Assembly (NCBI RefSeq): GCF_013032445.1
Contig: NZ_WQCA01000003.1
Coordinates: 186,001 to 250,000, forward strand
Direction of reading: 5' to 3'
Source of the DNA: Ruegeria arenilitoris
GTDB lineage: Bacteria; Pseudomonadota; Alphaproteobacteria; Rhodobacterales; Rhodobacteraceae
Length of the DNA stretch: 64,000 bases
Position 1 is the stretch's first letter. Each line of letters opens with the position of its first letter. The translations under genes and the position numbers were made by a program. Positions 49,274-58,736 of this stretch are shown here, in pieces. The notes under the pieces are model-generated. The model ran no database searches. It had not been told where the DNA came from and saw only the letters and a program-made list of their open reading frames with translations.

Positions 49274-50701
49274 ATGGATTTTTTTGTTGATGGGCTAAAT
49301 GGCATCCTCTGGAACTATGTCCTTGTCTACGGCCTGTTGGGGGCCGGGCTCTATTTCACGATCCGGTTGGGCGCTCCGCAGTTTCTTCATTTTGGAGAAA
49401 TGCTGCGTGTCATCACGTCAGCCTCCAGCACTGATAAGCGCGGTATCACGCCGTTTCAGGCCCTGACGGTTAGCCTCGCGTCTCGGGTCGGCACCGGCAA
49501 CCTTGCCGGAGTAGCTGTCGCACTGACCCTCGGCGGACCCGGTGCCATCTTTTGGATGTGGATGGTGGCACTGGTTGGTATGGCGACGGCGTATTCCGAA
49601 AGCACTCTGGCGCAGTTGTATAAGGTAACATCCAAGTCCGGAGATTACCGCGGCGGACCGGCCTTTTACATCTCGAAAGGGCTTAACGCGCCTTGGGCGG
49701 GCGCTTTGTTTTCCATCTGCCTGATCCTCAGCTTTGGTCTCATCTTTGTTGCGGTTCAGTCCAACTCGATCGCCGAGGCACTGAATGGAGCATTTGGTAT
49801 TGAAAAACTCTGGGTGGGGGTTGCCGTTGCTGCTGCTGCGGCGATTGTGATTTTCGGTGGCATCAAAGCCATTGCCCGTGTCGCCGAAATTCTGGTTCCA
49901 TTTATGGCAGGTGCATACCTGCTGATCGCGCTCATCGTGATGGCTCTCAACATTACCGAAGTCCCGGGCTTATTATGGTTAATCGTTTCCAGCGCCTTGG
50001 GTCTGCAAGAAGCCGCAGGCGGTGTCGCGGGCGGCGTAATGGCGGCCATGCTGAATGGCATCAAACGCGGCTTGTTTTCGAACGAGGCTGGTATGGGCTC
50101 CGCCCCGAATATCGCTGCTGTAGCCACCCCATCTCCGCATCATCCGTCAAGTCAAGGACTGGTGCAGGCGTTCGGGTGTTTCGTCGATACGATACTTGTG
50201 TGTACGGCAACCGCGCTGTTGATCCTGTTGTCCGGGGTTCTGACGGGCGACGGGACCACGGGTATGCAGCTGACGCAAAACGCGCTGGATGTTCATCTGG
50301 GGCCAGTCGGCACATATTTCATCGCAATTGCGATCATATTCTTCGCGTTCACTTCAATCTTAGGAAACTACTCGTATGCCGAGAACGCCATGACCTTTCT
50401 GGGCCTCGAAGGCAAAATCGCCATCACAGCGCTGCGTGCGGCTTGCCTGGGAATGGTGGTTTGGGGTGCGCTGCAAACCGTGGCGACCGTTTTCAACTTT
50501 GCCGATGCTGCGATGGGTCTTATGGCGGTTATCAATCTGACCGCGATCCTGCTGTTGTCGGGTACAGTCTATCGTCTCACCAAAGACTATTTCAGCCAGA
50601 GAAAGGCTGGTCAGGAGCCGATTTTCGTTCTGGAGAATTTCGAAGGTACGACAGATGGAGTTTCCCCAAAAATCTGGAACGAAGATGCCCAAACAGATTG
50701 A
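49274..50701 (+). CDS. AGCS-family amino acid:sodium symporter (probable glutamine transporter)
   Basis: A 475-residue symporter with about eleven membrane segments. Motifs TPFQALTVSLASRVGTGNLAG near residue 58 (split) and NGIKRGLFSNEAGMGSAPN near 260 are AGCS hallmarks. Start MDFFVDGLNGILWN follows GAGGG; the 20-residue upstream extension is not family-like. It overlaps the glutaminase gene by 17 bases, like the glutaminase-GlnT pairing of Bacillus, which points to glutamine as substrate. Alanine or glycine remains possible. Confidence 0.92.
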   Translation: MDFFVDGLNGILWNYVLVYGLLGAGLYFTIRLGAPQFLHFGEMLRVITSASSTDKRGITPFQALTVSLASRVGTGNLAGVAVALTLGGPGAIFWMWMVALVGMATAYSESTLAQLYKVTSKSGDYRGGPAFYISKGLNAPWAGALFSICLILSFGLIFVAVQSNSIAEALNGAFGIEKLWVGVAVAAAAAIVIFGGIKAIARVAEILVPFMAGAYLLIALIVMALNITEVPGLLWLIVSSALGLQEAAGGVAGGVMAAMLNGIKRGLFSNEAGMGSAPNIAAVATPSPHHPSSQGLVQAFGCFVDTILVCTATALLILLSGVLTGDGTTGMQLTQNALDVHLGPVGTYFIAIAIIFFAFTSILGNYSYAENAMTFLGLEGKIAITALRAACLGMVVWGALQTVATVFNFADAAMGLMAVINLTAILLLSGTVYRLTKDYFSQRKAGQEPIFVLENFEGTTDGVSPKIWNEDAQTD

Positions 50702-51626
50702 TATCGCAAAAATCCAAAGTGCTCTGGACGACATCGCAAGCCGAATGGCAGGTGAGTCTGATCGTGGGGAAGTGGCCAGTTATATCCCGGAATTGTCGCG
50801 TGTACCCCTGAACCAATTTGGTATCGCGGTCGCTCCGCTGAACGGTCCACCGATCTTTGCGGGTGATGCCGATGTGCCGTTTTCCATACAGAGCATCTCA
50901 AAAGTGTTCGCTTTGGTCGTGGCACTGGGGCATGTTGGCGCGACGTTGTGGCGGCGTGTGGGGCGCGAGCCGTCCGGCGATCCTTTCAACTCGATCGTTC
51001 AGCTTGAATTCGAACGCGGCAAACCCCGAAATCCGTTTATCAATCCCGGTGCAATTGTGGTCTCAGACGTAATACTCGAACACGAATCTGGCGAATTTGG
51101 TCGGCACCCGGTTCTGGAACTTTGTCGCCGCCTGGCAGACGCCCCTGACATATCGGTCGATGAGGAGGTCTTTGCGTCTGAGGTCAAGACCGGCGATCGC
51201 AACCGGGCATTAGCATACTTCATGTTGGCCGAGGGCAATATCAAAGGCGAGGTGAAAAAAGTCACCGAAAGCTACTTTCGTCAATGCAGCATCGCCATGA
51301 CTTGTCGCCAGCTTGCTGAAGCGACGCGGTTTCTTGCCTCCGGCGGTGAAGGGCCCGATGCGGAAATTGCAGGCGTCACGCCTGAGCGTACCCGGCGCAT
51401 CAACGCACTTATGATGACTTGCGGTTGCTATGACGCTTCCGGCGAAGTCGCCTTTCGAATTGGTCTACCCTGCAAAAGCGGTGTCGGAGGCGGTGTGGTC
51501 GCTATTGCGCCGAGTGTCGGATCAATCGTCGCATGGAGTCCCGGATTGGACGAAAAAGGAAACTCTGTGCTCGCCCTCAAGGCTATCGAAGAATTGGCGC
51601 ACGGGCTGGGTTGGTCCGTCTTTTGA
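50685..51626 (+). CDS. glsA: Glutaminase GlsA
   Basis: GlsA hydrolyses glutamine to glutamate and ammonia. The 313-residue protein of the serine-dependent glutaminase family has the catalytic Ser-x-x-Lys in FSIQSISKVFAL near residue 66, PRNPFINPGAIVV near 115 and GLPCKSGVGGGVVAIAPSVG near 260. Start MPKQIDIAKIQSAL lies inside the symporter's end; an ATG 30 bases upstream is less likely. It forms an uptake-plus-deamidation pair with the symporter. Confidence 0.94.
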   Translation: MPKQIDIAKIQSALDDIASRMAGESDRGEVASYIPELSRVPLNQFGIAVAPLNGPPIFAGDADVPFSIQSISKVFALVVALGHVGATLWRRVGREPSGDPFNSIVQLEFERGKPRNPFINPGAIVVSDVILEHESGEFGRHPVLELCRRLADAPDISVDEEVFASEVKTGDRNRALAYFMLAEGNIKGEVKKVTESYFRQCSIAMTCRQLAEATRFLASGGEGPDAEIAGVTPERTRRINALMMTCGCYDASGEVAFRIGLPCKSGVGGGVVAIAPSVGSIVAWSPGLDEKGNSVLALKAIEELAHGLGWSVF

Positions 51627-51815
51627 GGCGCTAATTTGAGGTGCCCAAGCCACATTGATTTGCGCTGCGAGCGACACTTAACGGGTTTTTATCAAAAGCA
51701 TTCGCGAGCGTTGTAAAAGCAAACTTTTTTATTCTGAACTACCCACAATAGGACATTCTTTCTCAGTGTCGCAAGCTACTAAAATAGGCCTGTGTGGACA
51801 CATTTTTTCATTAGA

Positions 51816-52031
51816 ATAGTGGCGGAGAGACAGGGATTCAAACCCTGGGTGGGCTTGCACCCAAATCGGTTTTCGAGACCGTTTCCGCCAGTTTTTCAGA
51901 GAGTTTGATTCTAATAAAATAAGGGGTAGGCGCCTCATTTGGAAGCAAAATCGGCATAGTTCGCGGCAGGGGGTGGCATAGAAACACGTCATAGTTCATG
52001 GCCACCGGAAGCTACTAATTTTTAGAAGCTG
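51816..52031. repeat. Direct repeat copy B of a tRNA-Ser-type attachment region
   Basis: About 216 bp matching 47697-47909 over its whole length with scattered substitutions and small indels. The next ~180 bp to the flavoprotein gene hold one plus-strand open frame that resembles a gene tail but is not recognised. The 189 bp between glsA and this repeat hold no gene that I see. Confidence 0.85.
51820..51881 (-). pseudogene. Second 3' fragment of tRNA-Ser(CGA)
   Basis: Same part of tRNA-Ser as at 47701-47762, here with an intact anticodon stem (CGGT...ACCG around the CGA loop) and the CCA end at 51820-51822. The T loop has a base change (GGTTTGAATCCC). The 5' half is absent, so neither copy is a working tRNA. 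Confidence 0.83.
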
Positions 52032-52212
52032 CTTTCGGTGAAAGGCACCTGTTTTAATCCGTAAACAACAAGGACAATTCCTCGTCGACCTAAAAGGCGA
52101 CTTAAACCGCGAAACACTCGGCGAAGACTTTTGCTTCGCGGACATAACGGGTGCCCCGATGAACATGGGGCGGCAGAATGAGTATTCTACCACCCTTTTT
52201 GTGCCGACGACC

Positions 52213-54282
52213 TCAGCCTACCGAAAGCTCTGTGATTTCACGGCGGAAGGGCAGGGCGTCACCTAAATCTCTGCCATCAAGCTCCCGCGCATAACGGTGA
52301 CCGGCATAGGTTGCCCAGGCGATCGGTCCCGGTGCGTTGGCGTCACCAATTATTTTGACCGACTTGATACCTGCATCCGTCCATTCGGCCTCGCGCGCTT
52401 TCAGGTCATTGAATACGGCGTTGTTTTCCAACCGTGACGCCACCATCACAACGGCATCCGCCTCAATCTTCCAGGTTCGGTCGGAGTAGACGCAGTTCGA
52501 GACCACGTGATCCGGGTGAATTTCGGCGACACCTTGGTTGAGCACGATCTCGCCCCCTGCATCCACCAGCCGTTGATGGATGGCGATTTGCTCAAGCGTG
52601 TTGTTCGTCCAGTCACTGACATATGCCGACGGCGTGACCAGAGTCACTTTTGCACCGTTCTTGGCCAATAGTTCGGCCAGAACGCCGCCCATGTAATAGT
52701 GGTCATCGTCATAGACCACCACGCGGCCGGATGGGATGGTGCCGTCCATTAGATCGTCCGGTGTAAAAACCTTGGCACCTTCAGCAATCGGCATTGGAAC
52801 AACGTGCTGACGTGAAACCCCATCGTTCCGCCAGGTAGATCCGGTGGCGATGCAGACGTTTTCAAAACCGAACTCCAGAATGCTCTCGGCATCCAACTCA
52901 CTTTCGCGATAGATTTCCACGTTCGGACGTTGGCTCAGCTGGTAGTCACGATAGTCCACGACACGACCCCAGGCCGACAGTCCCGGCAGCAGGCGTTCGC
53001 GGGCCACGCGTCCGCCGATCACATCGCGCGCCTCGGCCACCGCGACATCGTATCCCCGACGACAAAGCGCCCAAGCGGCCTCAAGCCCTGCGGGGCCAGA
53101 ACCTACGACCAGCACATTTGAGCTTTCGCCCTTTTCGTTCATCTTCTCTGGATGCCAGCCTTTGCGCCATTCTTCCATGAATGTCGGGTTCTGGGTGCAG
53201 CGGCTGATCGACATGGTCATATCGCCGGTGATGCAGATGTTGCAGCCGATACACTCGCGGATGTCTTCGATCCGACCTTCTTCGATCTTTTTCGGCAAAA
53301 ACGGATCAGCGATTGAGGGGCGCGCGCAGCCGATGAAATCCAGCGTGCCGGACTTGATCATCTTGGCCATCACATCGGGTGAGGTGAACCGTCCGACCCC
53401 AACGATGGGCTTGTCAGTCAACTCGTGAATGCCACGCACCAATTGTTCCTGCGCAGCCTCTTCCTTGAACCGCGAAGGGCCGGAACAATCCTCCCATGTG
53501 CCCTGCGCCAAATCCCAAAGGTCGGGCAGGTCTTTGTTCATTTCGATGTAGTCGCGAACCTCGGCATTTGAGAAACCCAGATCCCCAATGGTTTCATCCA
53601 ATGACACCCGAAGCGTGATCGCCATCGTATCGCCCACGGCATCACGCATATCAGCGATCACCTCTTGGCTGAACCGAGCACGATTTTCCAGAGACCCACC
53701 ATATTCGTCGCTGCGTTGGTTGGTGGCCCGGCTGAGGAAGTGCTGGAAGATACCAAATCCATGCGCGCCATACAGACAGATCAGGTCAAAACCTGCTTCC
53801 TTCGAGCGTTTAGCTGCATTCACGAACCAACGGCGCAGGTCTTTGATGTCCTGCTTGTCCAAGGCACGCGCCTGCACCGGATCGTTGGTAAAGGTGCGGA
53901 TCGGCATGGCCGACGGGGCCAGTGGGACTTCTTTGGTGTATAGGTTAGGTCCGTTGATGCCGGAATAGGCAAGCTGAATGCCGGCCAGCGCGCCATGGGT
54001 TTTCATCCGCTCGGACATCTTGCGCAATTGGGGGATGTCTTTGTCTTCCCACAGGCGGAGTTCGATGAACGGGGTGATTTCAGACGTGTGGTGCATCTCG
54101 CATTGTTCGGTAAAGATGACGCCCCAGCCGCCTTCGGCCTTGATGCCTCGCATCTCAGCTGCCGCAGACGGGTCGCGGTATCCACCACCGTTGCAGTGAG
54201 GCACCTGATAGAACCGGTTCTTGGCCGTTAGGGGGCCGATCTTCATCGGTTCGAACAGAATGTCGTAGCGTGGATCGCGCAT
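52213..54282 (-). CDS. Trimethylamine/dimethylamine dehydrogenase-like iron-sulfur flavoprotein
   Basis: A 689-residue protein with an N-terminal Old-Yellow-Enzyme barrel (1-365) and C-terminal FAD/ADP-binding domains. RFYQVPHCNGGG contains the Cys that binds FMN covalently in trimethylamine dehydrogenase. CIGCNICITG...SRC near residue 340 holds four Cys for a 4Fe-4S cluster. It oxidises a C-N bond of an amine, passing electrons to ETF in known members. By my alignment, Tyr60 of the active-site bowl is Gln (as in dimethylamine dehydrogenase) but Trp105 is Ala, so a bulkier amine is likely. It starts the minus-strand side of the catabolic cluster. Confidence 0.9.
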   Translation of the reverse strand: MRDPRYDILFEPMKIGPLTAKNRFYQVPHCNGGGYRDPSAAAEMRGIKAEGGWGVIFTEQCEMHHTSEITPFIELRLWEDKDIPQLRKMSERMKTHGALAGIQLAYSGINGPNLYTKEVPLAPSAMPIRTFTNDPVQARALDKQDIKDLRRWFVNAAKRSKEAGFDLICLYGAHGFGIFQHFLSRATNQRSDEYGGSLENRARFSQEVIADMRDAVGDTMAITLRVSLDETIGDLGFSNAEVRDYIEMNKDLPDLWDLAQGTWEDCSGPSRFKEEAAQEQLVRGIHELTDKPIVGVGRFTSPDVMAKMIKSGTLDFIGCARPSIADPFLPKKIEEGRIEDIRECIGCNICITGDMTMSISRCTQNPTFMEEWRKGWHPEKMNEKGESSNVLVVGSGPAGLEAAWALCRRGYDVAVAEARDVIGGRVARERLLPGLSAWGRVVDYRDYQLSQRPNVEIYRESELDAESILEFGFENVCIATGSTWRNDGVSRQHVVPMPIAEGAKVFTPDDLMDGTIPSGRVVVYDDDHYYMGGVLAELLAKNGAKVTLVTPSAYVSDWTNNTLEQIAIHQRLVDAGGEIVLNQGVAEIHPDHVVSNCVYSDRTWKIEADAVVMVASRLENNAVFNDLKAREAEWTDAGIKSVKIIGDANAPGPIAWATYAGHRYARELDGRDLGDALPFRREITELSVG

Positions 54283-54342
54283 AGCTGGCTCCTTGTGGCT
54301 GGCTGATGTGTTTGATGGGGCTGTGTCGCCCCGAATACAAGA

Positions 54343-55695
54343 TTAGAGACCGGTGGCGACTTCGGTGATGGCGTCGCGCAGGATAGCTTCGATGCGATCA
54401 ATCATCGGCTCGTCCATGATCAGTGTCGGAGACAGGATCAGAACGTTACCGAGGGGGCGAGCGACGAGGCCGCGCTTCTGACAAGCGCGCGCGACCTTCA
54501 GGCCCACCTGCGCTTCTGCCGGATGGCTTTCCTTAGTGATCCGGTCCTTAACGAACTCGATGCCCATCATGAAATGGCTGCCGCGTACTTCGCCGACAAG
54601 TTCTATATCGATCAGGCCGCGCAGGTTGTTTTCAAACTGTTTCCCGGTCCTCTGCACACGCTCGGGAATACCCTCCCGCTCCATGATTGCGATATTGGTC
54701 AGACCTGCAGCTGCAGCTGCTGGGTGGCCCGAATAGGTCATGCCGTGCAGGAACATACCGTCGGGGCCTGAGATGACCTCGTGAATATCGTCGGAAACAA
54801 TCGTGGCAGACAGCGGCTGATAGCCAGAGGTCAGACCTTTGGCCGTGGTTATGATATCGGGCACCATGTCAAAAACATCTTCGGACGCAAAGAAGTGTCC
54901 TAGACGACCAAAGGCGGTTACGACCTCATCGGCAACGTACTTAATGTCGTTGGCCCGACAGACCTCCCACGCGCGCTTGTGATAACCCGCTGGCGCGGTC
55001 ACAACACCGCCTGCGCCTTGGATCGGTTCTGCAATGAAGGCACAAATGTTCTCGGCGCCGATGCGCTCGATGTTCTGTTTCAGATCGTCGATGAGGGCGT
55101 CGAGGAACTCGGCCTCGGTCATCTCACCGCCTTCGCGCCAGTAATGGGGCGAGCGCAGATGATGCACAAGTTCACTGGCCGCGTGCCAGCCTTCAGAATA
55201 GCCGGGTGTGGTCATCGCCATCGCTAGATGGGTAGAGCCGTGATAGGCCCCATGCCGCGAGAGAACCAGTTTCTTTTCGGGCCTCCCTTTGCGGATATTA
55301 TAATGATGCAGCATCCGGATGGCGCTGTCATTGGCGACCGAACCGGAATTACCAAAATACACGGCGTTCAAATGACCCGGCGCAAGCTGGGCAATCTTCT
55401 CAGCCAGTGCTGCCGCTGCAGGGTGGGTGAAATTGTAGAAGGTCGAGTAATAGTCCAGTGTTTTAAGCTGGTCAGAGATCGCCTCAATCATTTCCTCATT
55501 GCCGTGGCCGATGTTGACACACCAAAGGCCACCGATGCCATCGATCAGTTCATTGCCATCACTGTCGTAAACATATGCGCCCTTTGCGCGTGAGACCACT
55601 GTACGTGCGCCCTGCTGCTTCAACGCGTTCAGATCGGCGAAGGACTGAATCAGGTGTTCGTCCTGTGCAAGAATGTCGAGTGTATCTTTGGCCAT
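54343..55695 (-). CDS. Class III omega-aminotransferase
   Basis: A 450-residue PLP enzyme like putrescine- or beta-alanine/taurine-pyruvate aminotransferases. YFGNSGSVANDSAIRM near residue 113, FIAEPIQGAGGVVTAP near 222, VADEVVTAFGRLGHFFASE near 255 and TTAKGLTSGYQPLSA near 287 with the Schiff-base Lys are standard. Start ATG at 55695 (MAKDTLDIL) with AGAGG upstream; a TTG two codons earlier is in frame. It is divergent from a LuxR-type regulator. Substrate is likely a primary amine. Confidence 0.9.
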   Translation of the reverse strand: MAKDTLDILAQDEHLIQSFADLNALKQQGARTVVSRAKGAYVYDSDGNELIDGIGGLWCVNIGHGNEEMIEAISDQLKTLDYYSTFYNFTHPAAAALAEKIAQLAPGHLNAVYFGNSGSVANDSAIRMLHHYNIRKGRPEKKLVLSRHGAYHGSTHLAMAMTTPGYSEGWHAASELVHHLRSPHYWREGGEMTEAEFLDALIDDLKQNIERIGAENICAFIAEPIQGAGGVVTAPAGYHKRAWEVCRANDIKYVADEVVTAFGRLGHFFASEDVFDMVPDIITTAKGLTSGYQPLSATIVSDDIHEVISGPDGMFLHGMTYSGHPAAAAAGLTNIAIMEREGIPERVQRTGKQFENNLRGLIDIELVGEVRGSHFMMGIEFVKDRITKESHPAEAQVGLKVARACQKRGLVARPLGNVLILSPTLIMDEPMIDRIEAILRDAITEVATGL

Positions 55696-55818
55696 GATCA
55701 ACCTCTTTGTTTTCCCGATGCAATATTGCTGATCCGGCGAGGCCTCTTAGAAACCACGATCGTATTGGCGCTTGCATACCACTCTATTTTACAGTGAAGG
55801 TTACTTTGGCTGATTTAA

Positions 55819-55843
55819 GGGGTATATACCCCCAGGGGGGTAT
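55819..55843. promoter_or_regulatory. Overlapping palindromes upstream of the LuxR-type gene
   Basis: GGGGTATATACCCC (55819-55832) is a perfect 14-bp palindrome. It overlaps a second one, ATACCCCC/GGGGGTAT (55826-55833 and 55836-55843) around two bases. The run of G also serves as ribosome-binding site for the LuxR-type gene at 55849, and the site lies between that gene and the divergent aminotransferase. It looks like an operator, possibly autoregulatory. Confidence 0.6.
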
Positions 55844-55848
55844 TAGAA

Positions 55849-56676
55849 ATGTCGTCCATTCAAGCACCAGACGCTCTGTCAGCCGCAATACTGGCGGTCG
55901 GATCGGAGTGTTTCGGCGATGCGCTCTACACGTGGCTAAAATCAACTTTTTCTTTTGACAATTTCGCAATCATTGCTTTCTTTCAACACAGCAGTCCCCA
56001 AGTCCTAAAGACTCATGCGCAGGACAGCCGCGTTTTTGAGCGGATCGATAGCCACTATGTCAAAGGCGCTTATCTGTTGGATCCGTTTTATGGTCTGCAT
56101 CAAAGCCGTGCCGCGGACGGTCTTTACAGATTGACCGATATTGCACCGGATCAGTTTCAACGGAACGAATACTTCAAATCCTACTACACAAATACGACGC
56201 TGACGGATGAGTTGGCCTTTTTCGCCGGTCTCAGTCCCGCAAGTTCTGTCACTGTGTGTCTCGGTAGGGATGCAACCACCGCATCGCGTTTTTCCAGCAA
56301 GGATTTCAACGCGGCCAAGAGTGTGGCGCCGGTTGTCAATGCGCTGGTGAAGAGGAACTGGCCCGACCTGAAGCCCGAGAATGAAAAAAAGTCGGAGGAT
56401 ATCGTCGAGCAATTACGGCAACGTTTATCTGATGAACAAACTATCGGATTAAGTCCAAGGCAGGCGCAGGTGGCGTTGTTGATCCTGCAAGGTCATTCGT
56501 CGATTTCTATTGGCCTGACACTGGGTATCAGCCCTCAGACCGTCAAGGTTCTGCGCAAGCAACTCTACCGCAAATGCCATATCTCTTCACAAGGCGAACT
56601 CTACCATTTGATCGCACCGTATCTTTCGGAAAGCGGGCTACAGACTGGGAAACAAGGGCAATTACCGACGGGTTAG
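55849..56676 (+). CDS. LuxR-type HTH regulator
   Basis: A 275-residue regulator. The N-terminal ~190 residues form an unclassified sensory domain (DALYTWLKSTFSFDNFAI); the C-terminal GerE/LuxR HTH includes GLSPRQAQVALLILQGHSS and TLGISPQTVKVLRKQLYRK. No AHL-binding signature is evident. Divergent position and the palindrome suggest that it controls the aminotransferase and amine dehydrogenase. The ATG is followed by SSIQ, preceded by GGGGGG. Confidence 0.85.
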   Translation: MSSIQAPDALSAAILAVGSECFGDALYTWLKSTFSFDNFAIIAFFQHSSPQVLKTHAQDSRVFERIDSHYVKGAYLLDPFYGLHQSRAADGLYRLTDIAPDQFQRNEYFKSYYTNTTLTDELAFFAGLSPASSVTVCLGRDATTASRFSSKDFNAAKSVAPVVNALVKRNWPDLKPENEKKSEDIVEQLRQRLSDEQTIGLSPRQAQVALLILQGHSSISIGLTLGISPQTVKVLRKQLYRKCHISSQGELYHLIAPYLSESGLQTGKQGQLPTG

Positions 56677-56931
56677 TCAAAGCCTAATTAAGAGTAAGTT
56701 AGACAGTAATTTCGCCTTTTCCCAACTTGTGAAACCTTAACCCGGAAACGTGCAAAACGTGCTGGAGCGGCACAGGAAACGGTGCGCCAAGGTTCTGCTC
56801 TGGCGTCTTTAGTTTTGAAAATACAAGGCCTTCGGCCCGTTGTGGTCGTTCGTCCGTCCGGGCAGCAAAAAATGCACGAAGACAACGGCCTTCTCAGGTC
56901 AAATCGTGACGCAGTAATAGGGAACCGACAC

Positions 56932-58212
56932 ATGTCCATTGAGAAAACGGATACGCTGGTTGTTGGAGGCGGGCAGGCGGGTATCGCGCTGAGCGAGCAC
57001 CTTGGAAACAACGATGTGCCCCATATCATTTTGGAAAAGAACCGCACCGCCGAGGCGTGGCGCACTGGTCGTTGGGATGCTTTGGTCGCAAACGGCCCGT
57101 GCTGGCACGATCGTTTTCCCAGCCTCCATTTCAAAGGGGACGATCCGGATGCGTTTGTGCCCAAGGACCGTGTCGCCGAATACCTCGTCGAATATGCAGA
57201 AATGGTGAAGGCACCAATCCGCGAGGGTGTTGAGGCGCTGAAAGCCGAGCGCTTGCCCGGCAAAGGTGGGTTCCGCGTTGAGACGACCGCCGGTGAAATC
57301 CATGCCAAGCGTATTGTCGCCGCTACAGGCGCTTTCCAGCACCCGGTTATTCCGCCCATCGTGCCGGAAACGGCTGGCGTTGAGCAACTTCATTCTTTTT
57401 ACTACAAAAATCCTGAGCAACTGGCCGAAGGCGCAGTCATGGTTGTGGGCGCTGGTTCGTCCGGCGCGCAGATTGCAGATGAGTTAAACCGCGCCGGTCG
57501 CAAGGTTTTCCTATCTGTTGGTCCGCATGACCGCCCCCCGCGTCGCTATCGTACCCGCGACAACGTTTGGTGGTTGGGCGTTCTGGGTCTCTGGGACATG
57601 GCTGCACAAAAACCGGGAACTGAACATGTTACGATCTCGGTCAGCGGTGCACATGGCGGGCACACGATGGATTTCCGCCGCTTGGGGAATGAAGGTGTGA
57701 CCCTTACCGGGATGACCAAGAGCTTCGAGAACGGCGTTCTCAGCTTTGCCGATGATCTCCAGAGCAATGTCGCAGCAGGTGATGCCAACTACCTTGAAAT
57801 GCTGGATATGGCAGATGCCTATATCCAGCGCACTGGTATTGATCTACCCGAAGAGCCCGAGGCGCGTGAGCGGTTTGCTGATCCTGACAGCCTAACCAAC
57901 CCCCTGACATCGGTCGACTTTGCCAAGGAAGGCATCAAAACAATCATTTGGGCGACAGGCTTCCGTCAGGATTTCAGCTGGATCAAAGCAGACGCCTTTG
58001 ATGCTAAAGGAGCGCCAATCCATCAACGTGGCGTCTCGGTTGAACCCGACATTTATTTTCTGGGCCTGCCTTGGCAATCGCGACGCGGTTCGACCTTCAT
58101 TTGGGGCGTTTGGCACGATGCGAAATACATCGCTGATCAGATCGCAATTCAACGAGCATATGCCAAATATGACGGTGAAGCGGCCATCGTCGCACCCGCA
58201 GCAGCAGAATAA
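56932..58212 (+). CDS. CzcO-like flavin-containing monooxygenase-type oxidoreductase
   Basis: A 426-residue FAD/NADPH protein. LVVGGGQAGIALSEHL near residue 9 binds FAD; MVVGAGSSGAQIADEL near 170 is the NADPH site; IIWATGFRQDFSW near 342 is the ATG motif. It resembles the CzcO/YUCCA-type group. Start MSIEKTDT has AGGGAA upstream; the extra 50 residues of the longest frame are not protein-like. It is followed by the Rid gene after 17 bp, so it lies in the amine cluster. It may N-hydroxylate or oxidise an intermediate. Confidence 0.9.
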   Translation: MSIEKTDTLVVGGGQAGIALSEHLGNNDVPHIILEKNRTAEAWRTGRWDALVANGPCWHDRFPSLHFKGDDPDAFVPKDRVAEYLVEYAEMVKAPIREGVEALKAERLPGKGGFRVETTAGEIHAKRIVAATGAFQHPVIPPIVPETAGVEQLHSFYYKNPEQLAEGAVMVVGAGSSGAQIADELNRAGRKVFLSVGPHDRPPRRYRTRDNVWWLGVLGLWDMAAQKPGTEHVTISVSGAHGGHTMDFRRLGNEGVTLTGMTKSFENGVLSFADDLQSNVAAGDANYLEMLDMADAYIQRTGIDLPEEPEARERFADPDSLTNPLTSVDFAKEGIKTIIWATGFRQDFSWIKADAFDAKGAPIHQRGVSVEPDIYFLGLPWQSRRGSTFIWGVWHDAKYIADQIAIQRAYAKYDGEAAIVAPAAAE

Positions 58213-58229
58213 GCAGTCAGGACTTCGAA

Positions 58230-58646
58230 ATGGCGCATACACGCATTCGCAAATTCAATACCAAAGAAACCTACCCCGAGCAAAACCTGGACAACGACCT
58301 GTGTCAGGCAGTTGTGACACAGGGCGGTAAGACAGTTTATCTGCGCGGCCAGTGCCCACAAAACCTGGATGATGCAGTCAATATCGACAGTCATGATCCA
58401 GTCGAACAGACCCACAAAGTGATGCAGAACATTAAGCAATTGATCGAAGAGGCCGGCGGCTCGATGGAGCATCTGGTCAAGGTGGTCGTCTACATCACCG
58501 ATGTGCGCCACCGTGAGGCTGTATATCGGACCATGGGCGAATACATCAAAGGTGTTCACCCTGTTTCGACAGGGCTGGTGGTACAGGCATTGGCGCGCCC
58601 CGACTGGTTGGTTGAAATCGACGGAACCGCCGTTATTCCCGATTGA
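58230..58646 (+). CDS. Rid-family (YjgF/YER057c) protein
   Basis: A 138-residue Rid-type trimer-forming protein. Core: TVYLRGQCPQNLDDAVNI, NIKQLIEEAGGSMEHLVKV and the C-terminal PDWLVEIDGTAVI. In RidA of E. coli, Arg105 salvages the reactive imine substrate; by my alignment its position here is Thr (VSTGLVVQA), as in the non-RidA Rid subgroups. A role in hydrolysing a cluster-specific imine or acylated intermediate is possible. It is flanked by the monooxygenase and DUF1028. Confidence 0.9.
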   Translation: MAHTRIRKFNTKETYPEQNLDNDLCQAVVTQGGKTVYLRGQCPQNLDDAVNIDSHDPVEQTHKVMQNIKQLIEEAGGSMEHLVKVVVYITDVRHREAVYRTMGEYIKGVHPVSTGLVVQALARPDWLVEIDGTAVIPD

Positions 58647-58736
58647 TCCACCTGATCAATCAAATTGACCGGACCGCGCCACTTGTTCTCCCCAAAAGAA
58701 GGCGCGATCCGGACTTTCTTTTTTCAGGAGAACCGA

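Noticed and set aside
52032..52212. Plus-strand frame between repeat B and the flavoprotein gene
   Set aside because: Looks protein-like but has no start, and I do not recognise it; too little evidence for a gene.
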